DNA of 64,000 nucleotides from UBA6168 sp039819485. Lineage in GTDB: Bacteria > Bacteroidota > Bacteroidia > Chitinophagales > Saprospiraceae. The first letter of the stretch is position 1. Each line of letters starts with the position of its first letter. Below are positions 33,645 through 42,674 of the stretch, in pieces. The translations under genes and the position numbers were made by a program. Location of the stretch: contig JBCBRY010000014.1 in assembly GCA_039819485.1 (NCBI GenBank), forward strand, positions 41,847 to 105,846. The letters are read 5' to 3'. The notes beneath the pieces were generated by a model. The model did no database searches, was not told the DNA's origin, and was given only the letters and a program-made list of their open reading frames with translations.

Positions 33645-36600
33645 TTAGAAAGTGAACAATAGGGTACCTCCGAAACGCTTAGAGGTAGGACCAGTAACAA
33701 AGTCAAATCCTCTACCGTTACCCACACCAAGACTCAGTACTTCTGGGTCAAAGTTGACGCTGTCAGGGAAGTTCACGGCGTCATACCATAAGTTCTGTCC
33801 AGAAAGCACGAGACTGACTGCACCGAAAGGCGTCTTGTCCAACATACTCTTTGGGAAATCATAACCGAGTGAAATTTCACGTAAACGAACTGTAGTAGCG
33901 TCGAAAATACGGTTTTCGTCATACCAAACACCCGTGTTTCTCCAGTAAGCATCGTTGGCAGTCACCTGAATGTCGTTTGGCACGAGGTTGCCATCAGCGT
34001 CTTCTTTCAAACCTTCCACAACAACTGGTACAAAGCGATCGAAGTCAGTTTCACCCGCGATACCACGAGCCGTAAGTGTAGAAGCCGTAGAGCCCCAAAT
34101 ATCACCACCTTGCTGCCAGTCAAATTGGAAACGGAAAGTCAAACCTTTGAAGGAGAAGCTGTTGATGAAGTTCATGGTGAAGTCCGGGTTAGGATCACCA
34201 ATCACGCCCTGGTCAGGATCTGCTTGATAGATGCCGTTAGCACCTACAATCGGAAGGCCGGTTTCTTCATCTCTCAGGATACGTACACCTTCAATAACAC
34301 CATACTGATAGTAGTATTGTCCATCATCCAGCGTAGCATGTTCAAGGCTTCTCATATCCAGGTCATCTGCATCAGCATCAACGGGAGCAATCGCAAAGTT
34401 ACCCAGGAAGGAAAGGCCATCGATGAGTACCCTGTCAATACCTTCCGAGATAGCCAATACCCGACTACGGTTGCGGGTAAAGTTCACAGTTGCATCCCAA
34501 ACGAAGTTTTTGCTCTTGATCGGGATAAGGTTCAACCCTAATTCGATACCACGGTTGTCCAGTTTGGCAGAGTTAACAGTTGAATTGGTAAAACCGGTAG
34601 ACGGGTCCAATTCCAGGTCGATGATCAGGTCAGAAGACTCTTTGTCATATAAAGAAAGGTCAATACCGACGCGGTTGCCCAAGAACCTGCCTTCTACACC
34701 AAATTCGTATTCACGGTGTGTTTCAGGTTCGAGATCTGGGTTACCAAAGCGGTTACTTACGGTATTGGTGTTGATGATTTGTCCACTCTGGGTAACGAAT
34801 TGATTCGTGAAAGAACCAAGCACGTTACGGGTCTGATAAGGATCAGGATAACCCGCAGAAGTTCCATAACCAACACGGAATTTCAAGTAGTTGATGTTGT
34901 TGTTGTTCTGCAGCACAGGAATCGCATCGGTAGCGATAAATGCTAAAGAAGCAGAAGGGTACAGGATGGAACGGTTGTCTGTTTCCAAAGTAGAAGTCCA
35001 GTCGTTCCTTGCTTGCAGGTTCAAGTAGAGGAAGTTTCTGAACCCGAGGGTAGCAGTAGCAAATCCACCAATCGTATTTTCGATTCTATCCCAAGAGAAG
35101 TTGACGTGCGTCGTGAAGTTGTCATGCGTATTCAAACCATAGACGAACTGCTGTGTACTGGCGGTACCAGTTTCGTTACGCTCTTCCCTTCTTAAGTTCA
35201 CACCACCGATCAGGTCAAGTGAAAGGTCTTCACTCAGGCCGACAGAGTAATTAAGAGTAGCTGTTTGGTCAATGATCGTGTTCAACCTTTCACGGGTAAA
35301 CAAACCACCATCAGGAATCTGTGGTCCACCTTTGTTGATGGAGTAGCGAGTACGCTGCGTGTAATTATCAACACCCAAACGGTATACGGCTGTCAGGTTG
35401 TCCAAAATGTTATAAGAGAAATTCACATTTCCAAAGAACCTGGTCACCTTCTCATTGTCGTTAATGTTTTCAGAAGTCCAACGTGGGTTCTGCATACCGT
35501 TGTCAGAACGATAATAAACGGAAGACCTGTCTTTAGGATTCTCGTAAGGCCAGCCGAAAAGATCGTGGCTTACAGGAGTATAAAGAATATTGGAGAATAG
35601 GGATGCACCCTCGATTGGGTTGGAGCTGTAAATAGGAGAAGCAGGTGGAGAATTCCGCTCCGAATGAGTAAAGTTGAAAGTAGCTCCGATCTTCAGGCCA
35701 TTGGACAAGGTAGAGCTGATACCCATTCCAAAGTTGTGACGCTGCAGGTCGTTGTTTGGAACGAACCCTTCGTCGTCCATGAAGCCGTAGTTGAAGTTAA
35801 CAGCAGTTCCATCGTTCAAGCGGTTGGAGATAGCCAGAGATGTCTGGTTGACCAAACCCGTGTTGAAGAAGTTACCCAGGTTATCATTCCACTGCCATGG
35901 AATCCTCTGACCTTGCAGTTCAGGAAAATCATTGGCAAAATTAGTGAAAGAATAAGGGTGTGTGATGGTTCCGTTGGCATCCAGTTCATATCGGCCGCCA
36001 TTGGTGATACCATTTATGTTGCGATCGAAAGTAGGATCTGTTGGGAACGGTGCTCCCCAGTTGGAGAATGCATTAGAGGCATCGTTCTGCCATCCATTAC
36101 CATAAGACTGCTGCGTTTCGGGAATACCGGCTACTTGGGTGGCGAACATGGACTGGCTAATGGTTACTTCCATTTTCTTGTCCAGATTACCGATGTCACC
36201 ACCTTTGGTGGTAATCAAAACCACCCCGTTACGTCCGGCTTCACCGTACAGTACGGTTGCACTCAGCCCTTTCAGGATACTGATTTCAGCAATGTTGTTA
36301 GGATCCAAATCGAGGAAACGGGAAGAAGCAGTTGCACCACCAGAAGTGAACCCACGGTCGCTGTTTGTATCTGCGTTGAACGGTACACCGTCCACAACAA
36401 ACAACGGTTGGTTGTTACCCGTGATAGAAGAATACCCACGAATAATTACGTTAGTACCCGTTCCGGCAAGACCTGAAGTTGAGGTAATGTCAACACCAGG
36501 TACTTTACCACGAAGGATACGTCCAACATCAGCCTCAGGCTTCAGTGCAACATCTTTTGACCCGATAGTTGTAACACCATAACCGAGTGCCTTTTTCTCC

Positions 36601-36935
36601 TTGCGGATACCAAGACCGGTTACAACGACCTCTGAAAGCTGCTCAGCAGCTTCTTTTAAGGTCAGGTCCACTACATTGGATGCTCCCAATGCAACTTCTT
36701 GTGTGCCAAAACCAGTGTAGCTGAAAACGAGCGTAGTAGCTCCGTCTGGGACCTTGATTGAGTAAGTCCCATCAATGTCGGTAACTGTACCGGTGGAAGT
36801 GTTCTTAGCGAGGATAGAAACCCCGATCAGTGACTCTCCATTCTCATCGACTACAGTTCCTGTGACAGTTCGCTGTGCCATAACAAAAGAAACGGCAAAC
36901 AACGCTAGTACGAGGACTAGTGAGAGTTTTTTCAT
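33645..36935 (-). CDS. SusC/RagA-type TonB-dependent outer-membrane transporter, second copy
   Basis: Partner of the SusD-like protein encoded next. The signal peptide is 1-20 (ending FVMAQ). The carboxypeptidase-D-like domain is about 21-95 (RTVTGTVVDENGESLIGVSI, GTVTDIDGTYSIKVPDG). A TonB-box-like LSEVVVTGLGI follows at about 99-109, then the plug with VIIRGYSSITGNNQPLFVVD and the barrel ending FGGTLLFTF. It is 1096 aa like the first SusC, though the barrel sequences differ clearly. It leads a three-gene operon facing the first locus. The ligand is unknown, as no carbohydrate-active or peptidase gene is adjacent. Confidence 0.96.
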   Translation of the reverse strand: MKKLSLVLVLALFAVSFVMAQRTVTGTVVDENGESLIGVSILAKNTSTGTVTDIDGTYSIKVPDGATTLVFSYTGFGTQEVALGASNVVDLTLKEAAEQLSEVVVTGLGIRKEKKALGYGVTTIGSKDVALKPEADVGRILRGKVPGVDITSTSGLAGTGTNVIIRGYSSITGNNQPLFVVDGVPFNADTNSDRGFTSGGATASSRFLDLDPNNIAEISILKGLSATVLYGEAGRNGVVLITTKGGDIGNLDKKMEVTISQSMFATQVAGIPETQQSYGNGWQNDASNAFSNWGAPFPTDPTFDRNINGITNGGRYELDANGTITHPYSFTNFANDFPELQGQRIPWQWNDNLGNFFNTGLVNQTSLAISNRLNDGTAVNFNYGFMDDEGFVPNNDLQRHNFGMGISSTLSNGLKIGATFNFTHSERNSPPASPIYSSNPIEGASLFSNILYTPVSHDLFGWPYENPKDRSSVYYRSDNGMQNPRWTSENINDNEKVTRFFGNVNFSYNILDNLTAVYRLGVDNYTQRTRYSINKGGPQIPDGGLFTRERLNTIIDQTATLNYSVGLSEDLSLDLIGGVNLRREERNETGTASTQQFVYGLNTHDNFTTHVNFSWDRIENTIGGFATATLGFRNFLYLNLQARNDWTSTLETDNRSILYPSASLAFIATDAIPVLQNNNNINYLKFRVGYGTSAGYPDPYQTRNVLGSFTNQFVTQSGQIINTNTVSNRFGNPDLEPETHREYEFGVEGRFLGNRVGIDLSLYDKESSDLIIDLELDPSTGFTNSTVNSAKLDNRGIELGLNLIPIKSKNFVWDATVNFTRNRSRVLAISEGIDRVLIDGLSFLGNFAIAPVDADADDLDMRSLEHATLDDGQYYYQYGVIEGVRILRDEETGLPIVGANGIYQADPDQGVIGDPNPDFTMNFINSFSFKGLTFRFQFDWQQGGDIWGSTASTLTARGIAGETDFDRFVPVVVEGLKEDADGNLVPNDIQVTANDAYWRNTGVWYDENRIFDATTVRLREISLGYDFPKSMLDKTPFGAVSLVLSGQNLWYDAVNFPDSVNFDPEVLSLGVGNGRGFDFVTGPTSKRFGGTLLFTF

Positions 36936-37347
36936 ACTAATTCAATTTTGATTAAGAAATAAATGATTGTGCTCTTATTAAAAGAAATATATAGTGACCC
37001 GCTAAAGGCAGAGAACTATAATCATAAACAACTGTTTTTCAGGGACTTAGAAAGACGAGCAACTTAGAGTTTTTTCAATTTTTTCAGTTTTTATACAATC
37101 TTCACAAAGCCTTAACTTTTATTTAACGTATTCAAAGATAAAAATGCGGCGTTGGTAGATAAAAAAATAACGTTTGTATTTGGATAGGATGTTCGAATGG
37201 GAAAGATTTGAGAGTTTTTTCGTTGTACTGCGCTAAGATAGTACTCTTTTTATTTGGTGCAATAGTTTTTTAAGACTTCGTGTAAATCAAGTCAAAAAGT
37301 CTGGTACATGACATTTCCTGAACGGACAAGACCACTCAAACCGACCC
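36936..37347. other. Upstream region of the second SusCD operon
   Basis: About 410 bp without a gene. On the minus strand a TATCTTTG sequence near 37134 fits the Bacteroidota -7 consensus TAnnTTTG, but I found no clear -33 partner, so the promoter call is weak. If used, it gives a leader of about 200 nt. The rest is AT-rich with no stable hairpin seen. Confidence 0.3.
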
Positions 37348-38064
37348 TTAGTTTTTCAGCTGCCTCAAATACATCTGAATCGTGTTGTTCAATCCATAAT
37401 ACAGAGCATCCGCTACCAGCGCATGCCCAATGGACACTTCCAAAAGCCCCGGCACGTTTTCCTTGAAATACTTTAGATTGTCGAGGTTGAGGTCATGCCC
37501 GGCGTTGACACCGATGCCGAGGGCATTCGCCAACACAGCACTCTTATGGTACGGTGCAACTGCCGCATCGCGGCTTTTATGAAAATCCTGGGCAAAAGGC
37601 CCGGTGTACAGCTCGATACGATCCGTTCCAACCTCCTTGGCCCCCGCTATGAACCGCTCCTCTGGGTCGACAAATATGGACACCCGAATGCCGGCTTCCT
37701 GAAACTGGCCAATGACCTCTTTCAAGTAGCTCTCGTGCTGGATCGTATCCCAGCCATGATCGGACGTCAGTTGGTCTGGAGAATCGGGAACCAGGGTCAC
37801 CTGGTCCGGCCGGTTGGCTAACACCAATTCGATAAACCTGGGGGTCGGTTTTCCTTCGATGTTGAATTCGGTAGTGACCAGGTCTTTTAACAATGGAATA
37901 TCCGAATAACGGATGTGCCGCTCGTCCGGACGGGGATGTACAGTGATGCCCTGCGCACCAAATTCTTCACAATCTTTGGATACCTGAAAAAGGTTGGGTA
38001 AGTTGCCGCCCCTTGCATTGCGGAGCAAGGCGATCTTGTTCACATTGACGCTGAGTCGTGTCAT
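37348..38064 (-). CDS. pdxJ: Pyridoxine 5'-phosphate synthase
   Basis: Condenses 3-amino-2-oxopropyl phosphate with deoxyxylulose 5-phosphate in vitamin B6 synthesis. Full-length (238 aa) with the TIM-barrel motifs: LSVNVNKIALLRNARGG, GITVHPRPDERHIRYSD, FNIEGKPT, VTLVPDSPDQLTSDHGWD, RVSIFVDPE, RIELYTGPFA, and GVNAGHDLNLDNL, then EVSIGHALVADALY. The start is ATG at 38064. It stands alone; an inverted-repeat-like stretch lies between it and the divergent protease gene. Confidence 0.97.
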   Translation of the reverse strand: MTRLSVNVNKIALLRNARGGNLPNLFQVSKDCEEFGAQGITVHPRPDERHIRYSDIPLLKDLVTTEFNIEGKPTPRFIELVLANRPDQVTLVPDSPDQLTSDHGWDTIQHESYLKEVIGQFQEAGIRVSIFVDPEERFIAGAKEVGTDRIELYTGPFAQDFHKSRDAAVAPYHKSAVLANALGIGVNAGHDLNLDNLKYFKENVPGLLEVSIGHALVADALYYGLNNTIQMYLRQLKN

Positions 38065-38067
38065 TCA

Positions 38068-38145
38068 AATAAGGAATTGAGATACTGGTGATTAAGGTAT
38101 TCTCTGTTAAAAAATATCTTGATACCTCAATGACGCAATAACATA
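38068..38145. repeat. Degenerate inverted repeat between pdxJ and the CPBP protease gene
   Basis: The left arm GGAATTGAGATACTGGTGAT followed by TAAGGTATTC pairs weakly with the right arm ATATCTTGATACCTCAATGA followed by CGCAATAAC. On the minus strand the TACCTTAATCACCAGTATCT arm runs up to the pdxJ start. It fits the word-repeat class but is the least regular copy. Confidence 0.5.
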
Positions 38146-38178
38146 TTTTTTAGACCGTAAAACTACAACATTGGCAGG

Positions 38179-39090
38179 ATGGAACACCACCCTTTAGAAG
38201 AGAAAAAAAGTTTCAATATTGAGCATTCACCAAAGCAGATATTGTTGTTTCTGGCGGCCCTGATTTTCCTCTGCATGATGCTGGGATCGGGTTTTATTGC
38301 ACTGGCATGCAAGGTTCAAGGCATTGATTTTCAAGCTACTGTGTCAGGGTTCGGCAAAGAGAGCTCTTCTGAGATGAGGAACTTCATGCGAGGAGCCCTG
38401 TTGGTCAACCACCTTCTCTCTTTCCTCGTACCTGCCCTCTTGACGGGGTATGTTTTTTTTCGGCAAAAATGGTCTACTGAGGTAAACATCAGGCGCGCTC
38501 CTTTAAATGGTCAATTGGGCCTGGGCGTACTGATGACGGTTATGGCCTTCCCCCTTGCGCAAGTGGCTTTTGCCGCCAACCGCTGGATAGTGGAAAAAAT
38601 TAGCTGGCTACAACAGTTTGTCCCGACCGAATCCAGTTCCGAAGATTTGATGCAGGGCCTCCTCGTGATGCCCGCTCCCTGGGAAATGTTGTTCAGCCTG
38701 ATCGTCATGGCAGCCATTCCGGCTATTGGTGAAGAATTGGTCTTTCGCGGCCTTCTGCAAAAGCAACTTCAGCGGATCATGTCAAACCCTTATACCGCGA
38801 TACTGGTAACAGCCCTTGTTTTTAGTTTCGCCCATTTTCAAGTTCAGCGTTTTTTAGCCATTTTTCTTTTGGGCCTCATCCTGGGCCTGGTTTTTTATTG
38901 GACAAAAAATCTATGGGTGCCCATCGCCGGGCATTTCGTTTTCAACGGCACCCAGGTCGTGGCCGCCTATTTTAACCAGGAAAACCTCGACCAGTTGAAT
39001 GCGAGCGAGGAAATACAAATGCCTTTCGGTGTAATTGCCATTTCCCTCGTCGTCGTTTTATTCATCGCAAAAAAGTTAAAAGATAACTGA
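38179..39090 (+). CDS. CPBP-family intramembrane metalloprotease
   Basis: A multi-pass protease of the CAAX/bacteriocin-processing (ABI) family. The motifs are E185-E186-x-x-x-R190 (GEELVFRGLLQ), FSFAHFQVQRF near 217 and HFVFNGTQV near 257, which together form the metal site. About eight TM helices are visible, the first at 21-45 (QILLFLAALIFLCMMLGSGF). The length (303 aa) is normal. It precedes the sodium symporter gene by 53 bp on the same strand. The substrate is unknown; family members act in prenylated-protein processing, bacteriocin immunity or membrane-protein turnover. Confidence 0.9.
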   Translation: MEHHPLEEKKSFNIEHSPKQILLFLAALIFLCMMLGSGFIALACKVQGIDFQATVSGFGKESSSEMRNFMRGALLVNHLLSFLVPALLTGYVFFRQKWSTEVNIRRAPLNGQLGLGVLMTVMAFPLAQVAFAANRWIVEKISWLQQFVPTESSSEDLMQGLLVMPAPWEMLFSLIVMAAIPAIGEELVFRGLLQKQLQRIMSNPYTAILVTALVFSFAHFQVQRFLAIFLLGLILGLVFYWTKNLWVPIAGHFVFNGTQVVAAYFNQENLDQLNASEEIQMPFGVIAISLVVVLFIAKKLKDN

Positions 39091-39143
39091 GTGGACAAAT
39101 GGCCGAGCAGCCATTTAATCACCCAGTCATTCAACTATTCATC

Positions 39144-40616
39144 ATGAACCTCTCCCCTACTCTTATCATTTCCGCCATCGCTGCTTATTTTTTAGTGTTG
39201 ATCGGCATTTCCCTTTGGACAGGTAGAAAAGCAGACAGCCAGGATTTTTTTGTGGCCGGTAAAAAAGCGCCTTGGTTCATCGTGGCTATCGGTATGATCG
39301 GCGCATCTATGTCGGGAGTGACCTTTATTTCCATTCCGGGAGCCGTTGGCGGGGATGGCCTCAATCAGGCGTTTTCCTACATGCAGGCCGTGATGGGATA
39401 CATGCTGGGCTACACCGTTATTGCTTTGGTATTAATGCCGCTTTATTATCGGATGAATTTAACATCCATTTATAGTTATTTGGGAAAACGATTTGGATTT
39501 TATTCCAATAAAACCGGCGCTGCTTATTTTCTTTTATCCAGGGTGATCGGTGCTTCCTTCCGGTTATTTTTAGTAGCCATTGTGCTGGATCAATTTGTGC
39601 TGGGTGCCGAACCATTTAATGTGCCTTTTGAAATCACGGTCGTCGTCACTATTTTATTAATTTGGGTATATACTTTTAAAGGTGGCATCAAGACCATTAT
39701 CTGGACGGACACTTTACAGACCATCATGTTCATCAGTGCCATGGTCGCCACGATTATTTATATTGGCTCGGAGATGGGGGAAAGCCTGGGAGGTTTAATT
39801 AGCCTGGTAACAGAAAGTGAATATTCAAAAATGTTTTTCTTCGAGGGTGGCTGGGGCGATCCGAATAATTTTTTCAAGCAATTTTTTGCCGGCGCTTTAC
39901 TTACCATTGTGATGACAGGCCTGGATCAGGACATGATGCAAAAAAACCTGTCCTGCCCGAATATTCGCGACGCACAGAAAAACATGTTCACCATGTCGGG
40001 TATTTTATTTTTTGTAAATATTATCGTTTTATTTTTGGGCGCTTTACTGTTTATTTATGCCGCGCACGAGAACATTGAATTACCCGCCCGAACAGATTAT
40101 GCTTACCCGACCATTGCCCTGAACCATCTGCCTCCAGCAGTCGGCATTGTTTTTATGCTGGGATTAATTGCAGCTGCTTATTCAAGTGCAGATTCTGCCC
40201 TCACTGCGCTCACCACTTCTTTTTGCGTGGATTTTTTAAATTTTGAAAACACTAAAAAAACAGAAGCAGAAAAAAAGAAAACCCGCTTGAAAGTACACAT
40301 TACGTTCTCCGTCATTTTGGCGCTGGCCATTTTAATTTTCAACTCTTTAAACAACGATGCGGTCATTAATAATCTATTTACAGCTGCCGGTTACACTTAT
40401 GGTCCTTTGCTCGGATTATTTACGTACGGCATGTTGTCGAAAAATAAAATCAAGGACAAGTTGGTCATTCCCGTCTGCCTGCTTGCGCCAATTTTAACCT
40501 GGATTATTGTCGTACAATCAAAAAGCCAACTGGGCTTTGACTGGGGATTTTTAAACCTGGCACTGAATGGAATTTTAACAATGGCAGGATTATACATTAT
40601 TTCTGATAGAAAGTAA
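39144..40616 (+). CDS. Sodium:solute symporter (SSS family)
   Basis: Inner-membrane Na+-coupled transporter. About 13 TM helices are visible; the family features include GRKADSQDFFVAGKKAPWFI early on, TFISIPGAVGGDG, YTFKGGIKTIIWTDTLQTIM near 200, GLDQDMMQKNLSCPN near 270 and AAAYSSADSALTALTTSF near 355, which carries the Na2-site serines. The start at 39144 (MNLSPTLIIS) is chosen because the upstream extension is encoded by word-repeat DNA. The length is 491 aa. The substrate (sugar, amino acid, sialic acid or other) cannot be told. It ends convergently, overlapping the YndJ-like gene by 20 bp. Confidence 0.93.
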   Translation: MNLSPTLIISAIAAYFLVLIGISLWTGRKADSQDFFVAGKKAPWFIVAIGMIGASMSGVTFISIPGAVGGDGLNQAFSYMQAVMGYMLGYTVIALVLMPLYYRMNLTSIYSYLGKRFGFYSNKTGAAYFLLSRVIGASFRLFLVAIVLDQFVLGAEPFNVPFEITVVVTILLIWVYTFKGGIKTIIWTDTLQTIMFISAMVATIIYIGSEMGESLGGLISLVTESEYSKMFFFEGGWGDPNNFFKQFFAGALLTIVMTGLDQDMMQKNLSCPNIRDAQKNMFTMSGILFFVNIIVLFLGALLFIYAAHENIELPARTDYAYPTIALNHLPPAVGIVFMLGLIAAAYSSADSALTALTTSFCVDFLNFENTKKTEAEKKKTRLKVHITFSVILALAILIFNSLNNDAVINNLFTAAGYTYGPLLGLFTYGMLSKNKIKDKLVIPVCLLAPILTWIIVVQSKSQLGFDWGFLNLALNGILTMAGLYIISDRK

Positions 40617-41574
40617 TTTCGGTTTTCAATTTTCTTTCTCTAAAATAAAAAAACCACCCCAAAACCGAAAACATTGCAAACCCTAATACATTCGCCGAGC
40701 CATGCAAAAAACGCATCATTGGTATATCCAGGTTTGGGATAGGAAAAACATGCCGCATCCCATATAAACCGGCCAATATCATTCCACCGACCAATGCGAC
40801 ACTACCGAGTGACCAACAAATAGCCGCCAATATTTTTCCACTTTTATTTATGGAGATTTTTATTTGTAAAAAAGCTAATAAAATAGCGGATAACGCCAAC
40901 CACCAGGCCGCTATGGATTCCAAATTTGGCCCGTACCCTAATTGGGTAAAAACAATTCCGGCTGCCACTAAAAGCACTCCAGAAATTATTCCGTAAACCA
41001 CTATTTTAGAAAAAGTATCTTTTAATTCATTAAAAACAAAACCCGCAACAATAGGCAAAACAAAACCCGCATAATGAAAATGTGCCACCGTTAAAAAAAC
41101 AATTTCCGGGTCATACGCCAATGGTCGCCAGCCAATCCGGTCAATGAACGCCCATACTCCACCAACCAGTAAATAAATCATTCCGGCGCCAATTGCATGT
41201 TTAGCAGTATTATTTTTTTGATTAAAAAAATAACCGGTTTTCCATCCGGCCCAAGCAATTAAAACCGTCATTATTAACCACGGCGCAGAAAATAATGCTG
41301 CCAAAAAACCTTTTTCAAATAAAAAAGAAACAGCAAAAAAAATAGCTGGCAATAAAATTCGAAATTCAATTTTTTGAATTAATTTATTTTCAGCAAAATC
41401 AGCGATTTTTAAAATAGTTTTCAATATCAATGGAACAATAAACAATGGCGCCAACAATAATAAAATACGCCCCCAACTGGCATGAAGAAAATATTGAAAA
41501 CTATAAGCCGTCCAGCCCGACCAGATCATTAAACCAATTATTATCCGAATGCGAAATGACAATAGTTTTTCCAT
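40597..41574 (-). CDS. YndJ-like multi-pass membrane protein
   Basis: Residues are almost entirely hydrophobic, with about ten TM helices (for example GRILLLLAPLFIVPLILKTI, AIGAGMIYLLVGGVWAF). The centre has FLTVAHFHYAGFVLPIVAG and the C-terminus RFLHGSANVLGFAMFSVLGW, the histidine-bearing blocks of the YndJ family. Function is unknown. The start is taken at ATG 41574; a TTG two codons upstream is also possible. The gene lies 150 bp downstream of a DUF1990 gene on the same strand; I recall these two families as frequent neighbours, so they may act together. The 3' end overlaps the symporter gene tail-to-tail by 20 bp. Confidence 0.75.
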   Translation of the reverse strand: MEKLLSFRIRIIIGLMIWSGWTAYSFQYFLHASWGRILLLLAPLFIVPLILKTILKIADFAENKLIQKIEFRILLPAIFFAVSFLFEKGFLAALFSAPWLIMTVLIAWAGWKTGYFFNQKNNTAKHAIGAGMIYLLVGGVWAFIDRIGWRPLAYDPEIVFLTVAHFHYAGFVLPIVAGFVFNELKDTFSKIVVYGIISGVLLVAAGIVFTQLGYGPNLESIAAWWLALSAILLAFLQIKISINKSGKILAAICWSLGSVALVGGMILAGLYGMRHVFPIPNLDIPMMRFLHGSANVLGFAMFSVLGWFFYFRERKLKTEITFYQK

Positions 41575-41600
41575 GATCAATGATTTTTTTAACCTGGGAT

Positions 41601-41675
41601 TTCCTCCCCCCGCCCCCCACAGGGGGAGAATTAAGCGTGCATATCTCCCCCTTTGGAGGGGGCCGGGGGGAGGAA
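41601..41675. repeat. GC-rich palindromic repeat, intergenic copy
   Basis: Two C-run/G-run hairpins (CCCCCCGCCCCCCACAGGGG and CTCCCCCTTTGGAGGGGG) with spacer TTAAGCGTGCATAT, then GCCGGGGGGAGG. The architecture is the same as the copy embedded in the glycosyltransferase gene at 1801-1866. It lies between the DUF1990 and YndJ-like genes. Confidence 0.85.
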
Positions 41676-41728
41676 CCTATATTCAGATAAAAGCATATTT
41701 TACCCTGAACCCAATTATTCAATCAGGT

Positions 41729-42301
41729 TCATTTCATTTCCTTTTTCATTTTCTCCAAAGACTCTTTCACAAATTTCCGCTGAAAATACCTGGCCACCGG
41801 ATACGCCAACCTGGCCAGCCAAAAACGAGGTTTGGAAAAAGCCCGGAGCACGTACCAAACCGAGTCATCCGCCCTCCATTCCACGCTAAAAAGTTCTTCC
41901 CCTTTTTCGACGTGCTCCCTCAGCGTACCATAAGCAAAACCAAATCTCCTCACCGGTTTTTCTTCATCCAAAACATAAACAATTCGGCAATTGCTGACCC
42001 AATAAATACCCATTACCCGGGCGACCATGGCCACATTCTGGCCTGTTTTTATCGGGGCCGTTCCCGGCTCGATCCAGGCCCAGCCACCGGGAAACATCTT
42101 CCATCGCCGGATGGCCTCACTGGCTTTACGGAAAACCGCTTGGCCGTGTCCCAGCTGCACCTCATTGAGGTCGTTGTCAAAACCGCTTACTGTTTTTCGG
42201 GAAATAGACTGGCCGGTTTGCCGATAGGAAAAACGGCTCTGTTCGGACAATTGGAGGAAAGCGTCTATTCGACTGGAAGAAGGTGGACGGAAACAAATCA
42301 T
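41729..42301 (-). CDS. DUF1990-family protein
   Basis: A 190-residue soluble protein with the family pattern: DFNDLNEVQLGHG-like NDLNEVQLGHGQAVFRKASE, AIRRWKMFP, then GWAWIEPGTAPIKTGQNVAM, NCRIVYVLDEEKPVRRFGFA, YGTLREHVEKGEELFSVEW, and a basic tail KKEMK. DUF1990 has no assigned biochemical function; its fold is thought to be similar to lipid-binding (START-like) proteins (recollection, not shown here). It lies upstream of the YndJ-like membrane-protein gene, with the GC-rich palindromic repeat between them. The start is ATG at 42301. Confidence 0.85.
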   Translation of the reverse strand: MICFRPPSSSRIDAFLQLSEQSRFSYRQTGQSISRKTVSGFDNDLNEVQLGHGQAVFRKASEAIRRWKMFPGGWAWIEPGTAPIKTGQNVAMVARVMGIYWVSNCRIVYVLDEEKPVRRFGFAYGTLREHVEKGEELFSVEWRADDSVWYVLRAFSKPRFWLARLAYPVARYFQRKFVKESLEKMKKEMK

Positions 42302-42674
42302 TATTTAAGGTTTTGAACCGGAATAATCCCCCAAAACGGGGGAGATTATTTACCCGAAAAGGAGCATGTCAATAAGTGAAAAACAATGCTTTAGTGGGGT
42401 AGTTTTCAAAAACAGCGTTTATTTTCAATAAATATTGAAAGTTGTGAACAAAAGATTTCACAATAATAATGATCTCAAAAACGTATCTCACCACCAATAT
42501 TTTTACATTTGTAGCCCCTAATTTCCAGCTCTTGAATTAAATACTTCAGGGCCACAAATTTAGGTTGAAAGAAAAAACGACATTGCGGATTGTTGCCTGT
42601 AAATAACTGAAAATCAGCCTTTTTACTTTTACTTTTTACATTGTCTTTTTACTTGTTTTCCATAAAACAATCAC
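42302..42674. other. Gene-free stretch with a hairpin and pyrimidine-rich tail
   Basis: An imperfect hairpin (AATAATCCCCC with GGGGGAGATTATT) lies at 42322-42350. The last 60 bp are a T/C-rich run with repeated TTTTTACTT words ending just before the nucleotidyltransferase start, like a single arm of the word-repeat class. No gene is seen. Confidence 0.5.

Noticed and set aside
35664..36476. 270-aa plus-strand frame
   Set aside because: Antisense to the plug and regulatory part of the second SusC gene; no homology features.
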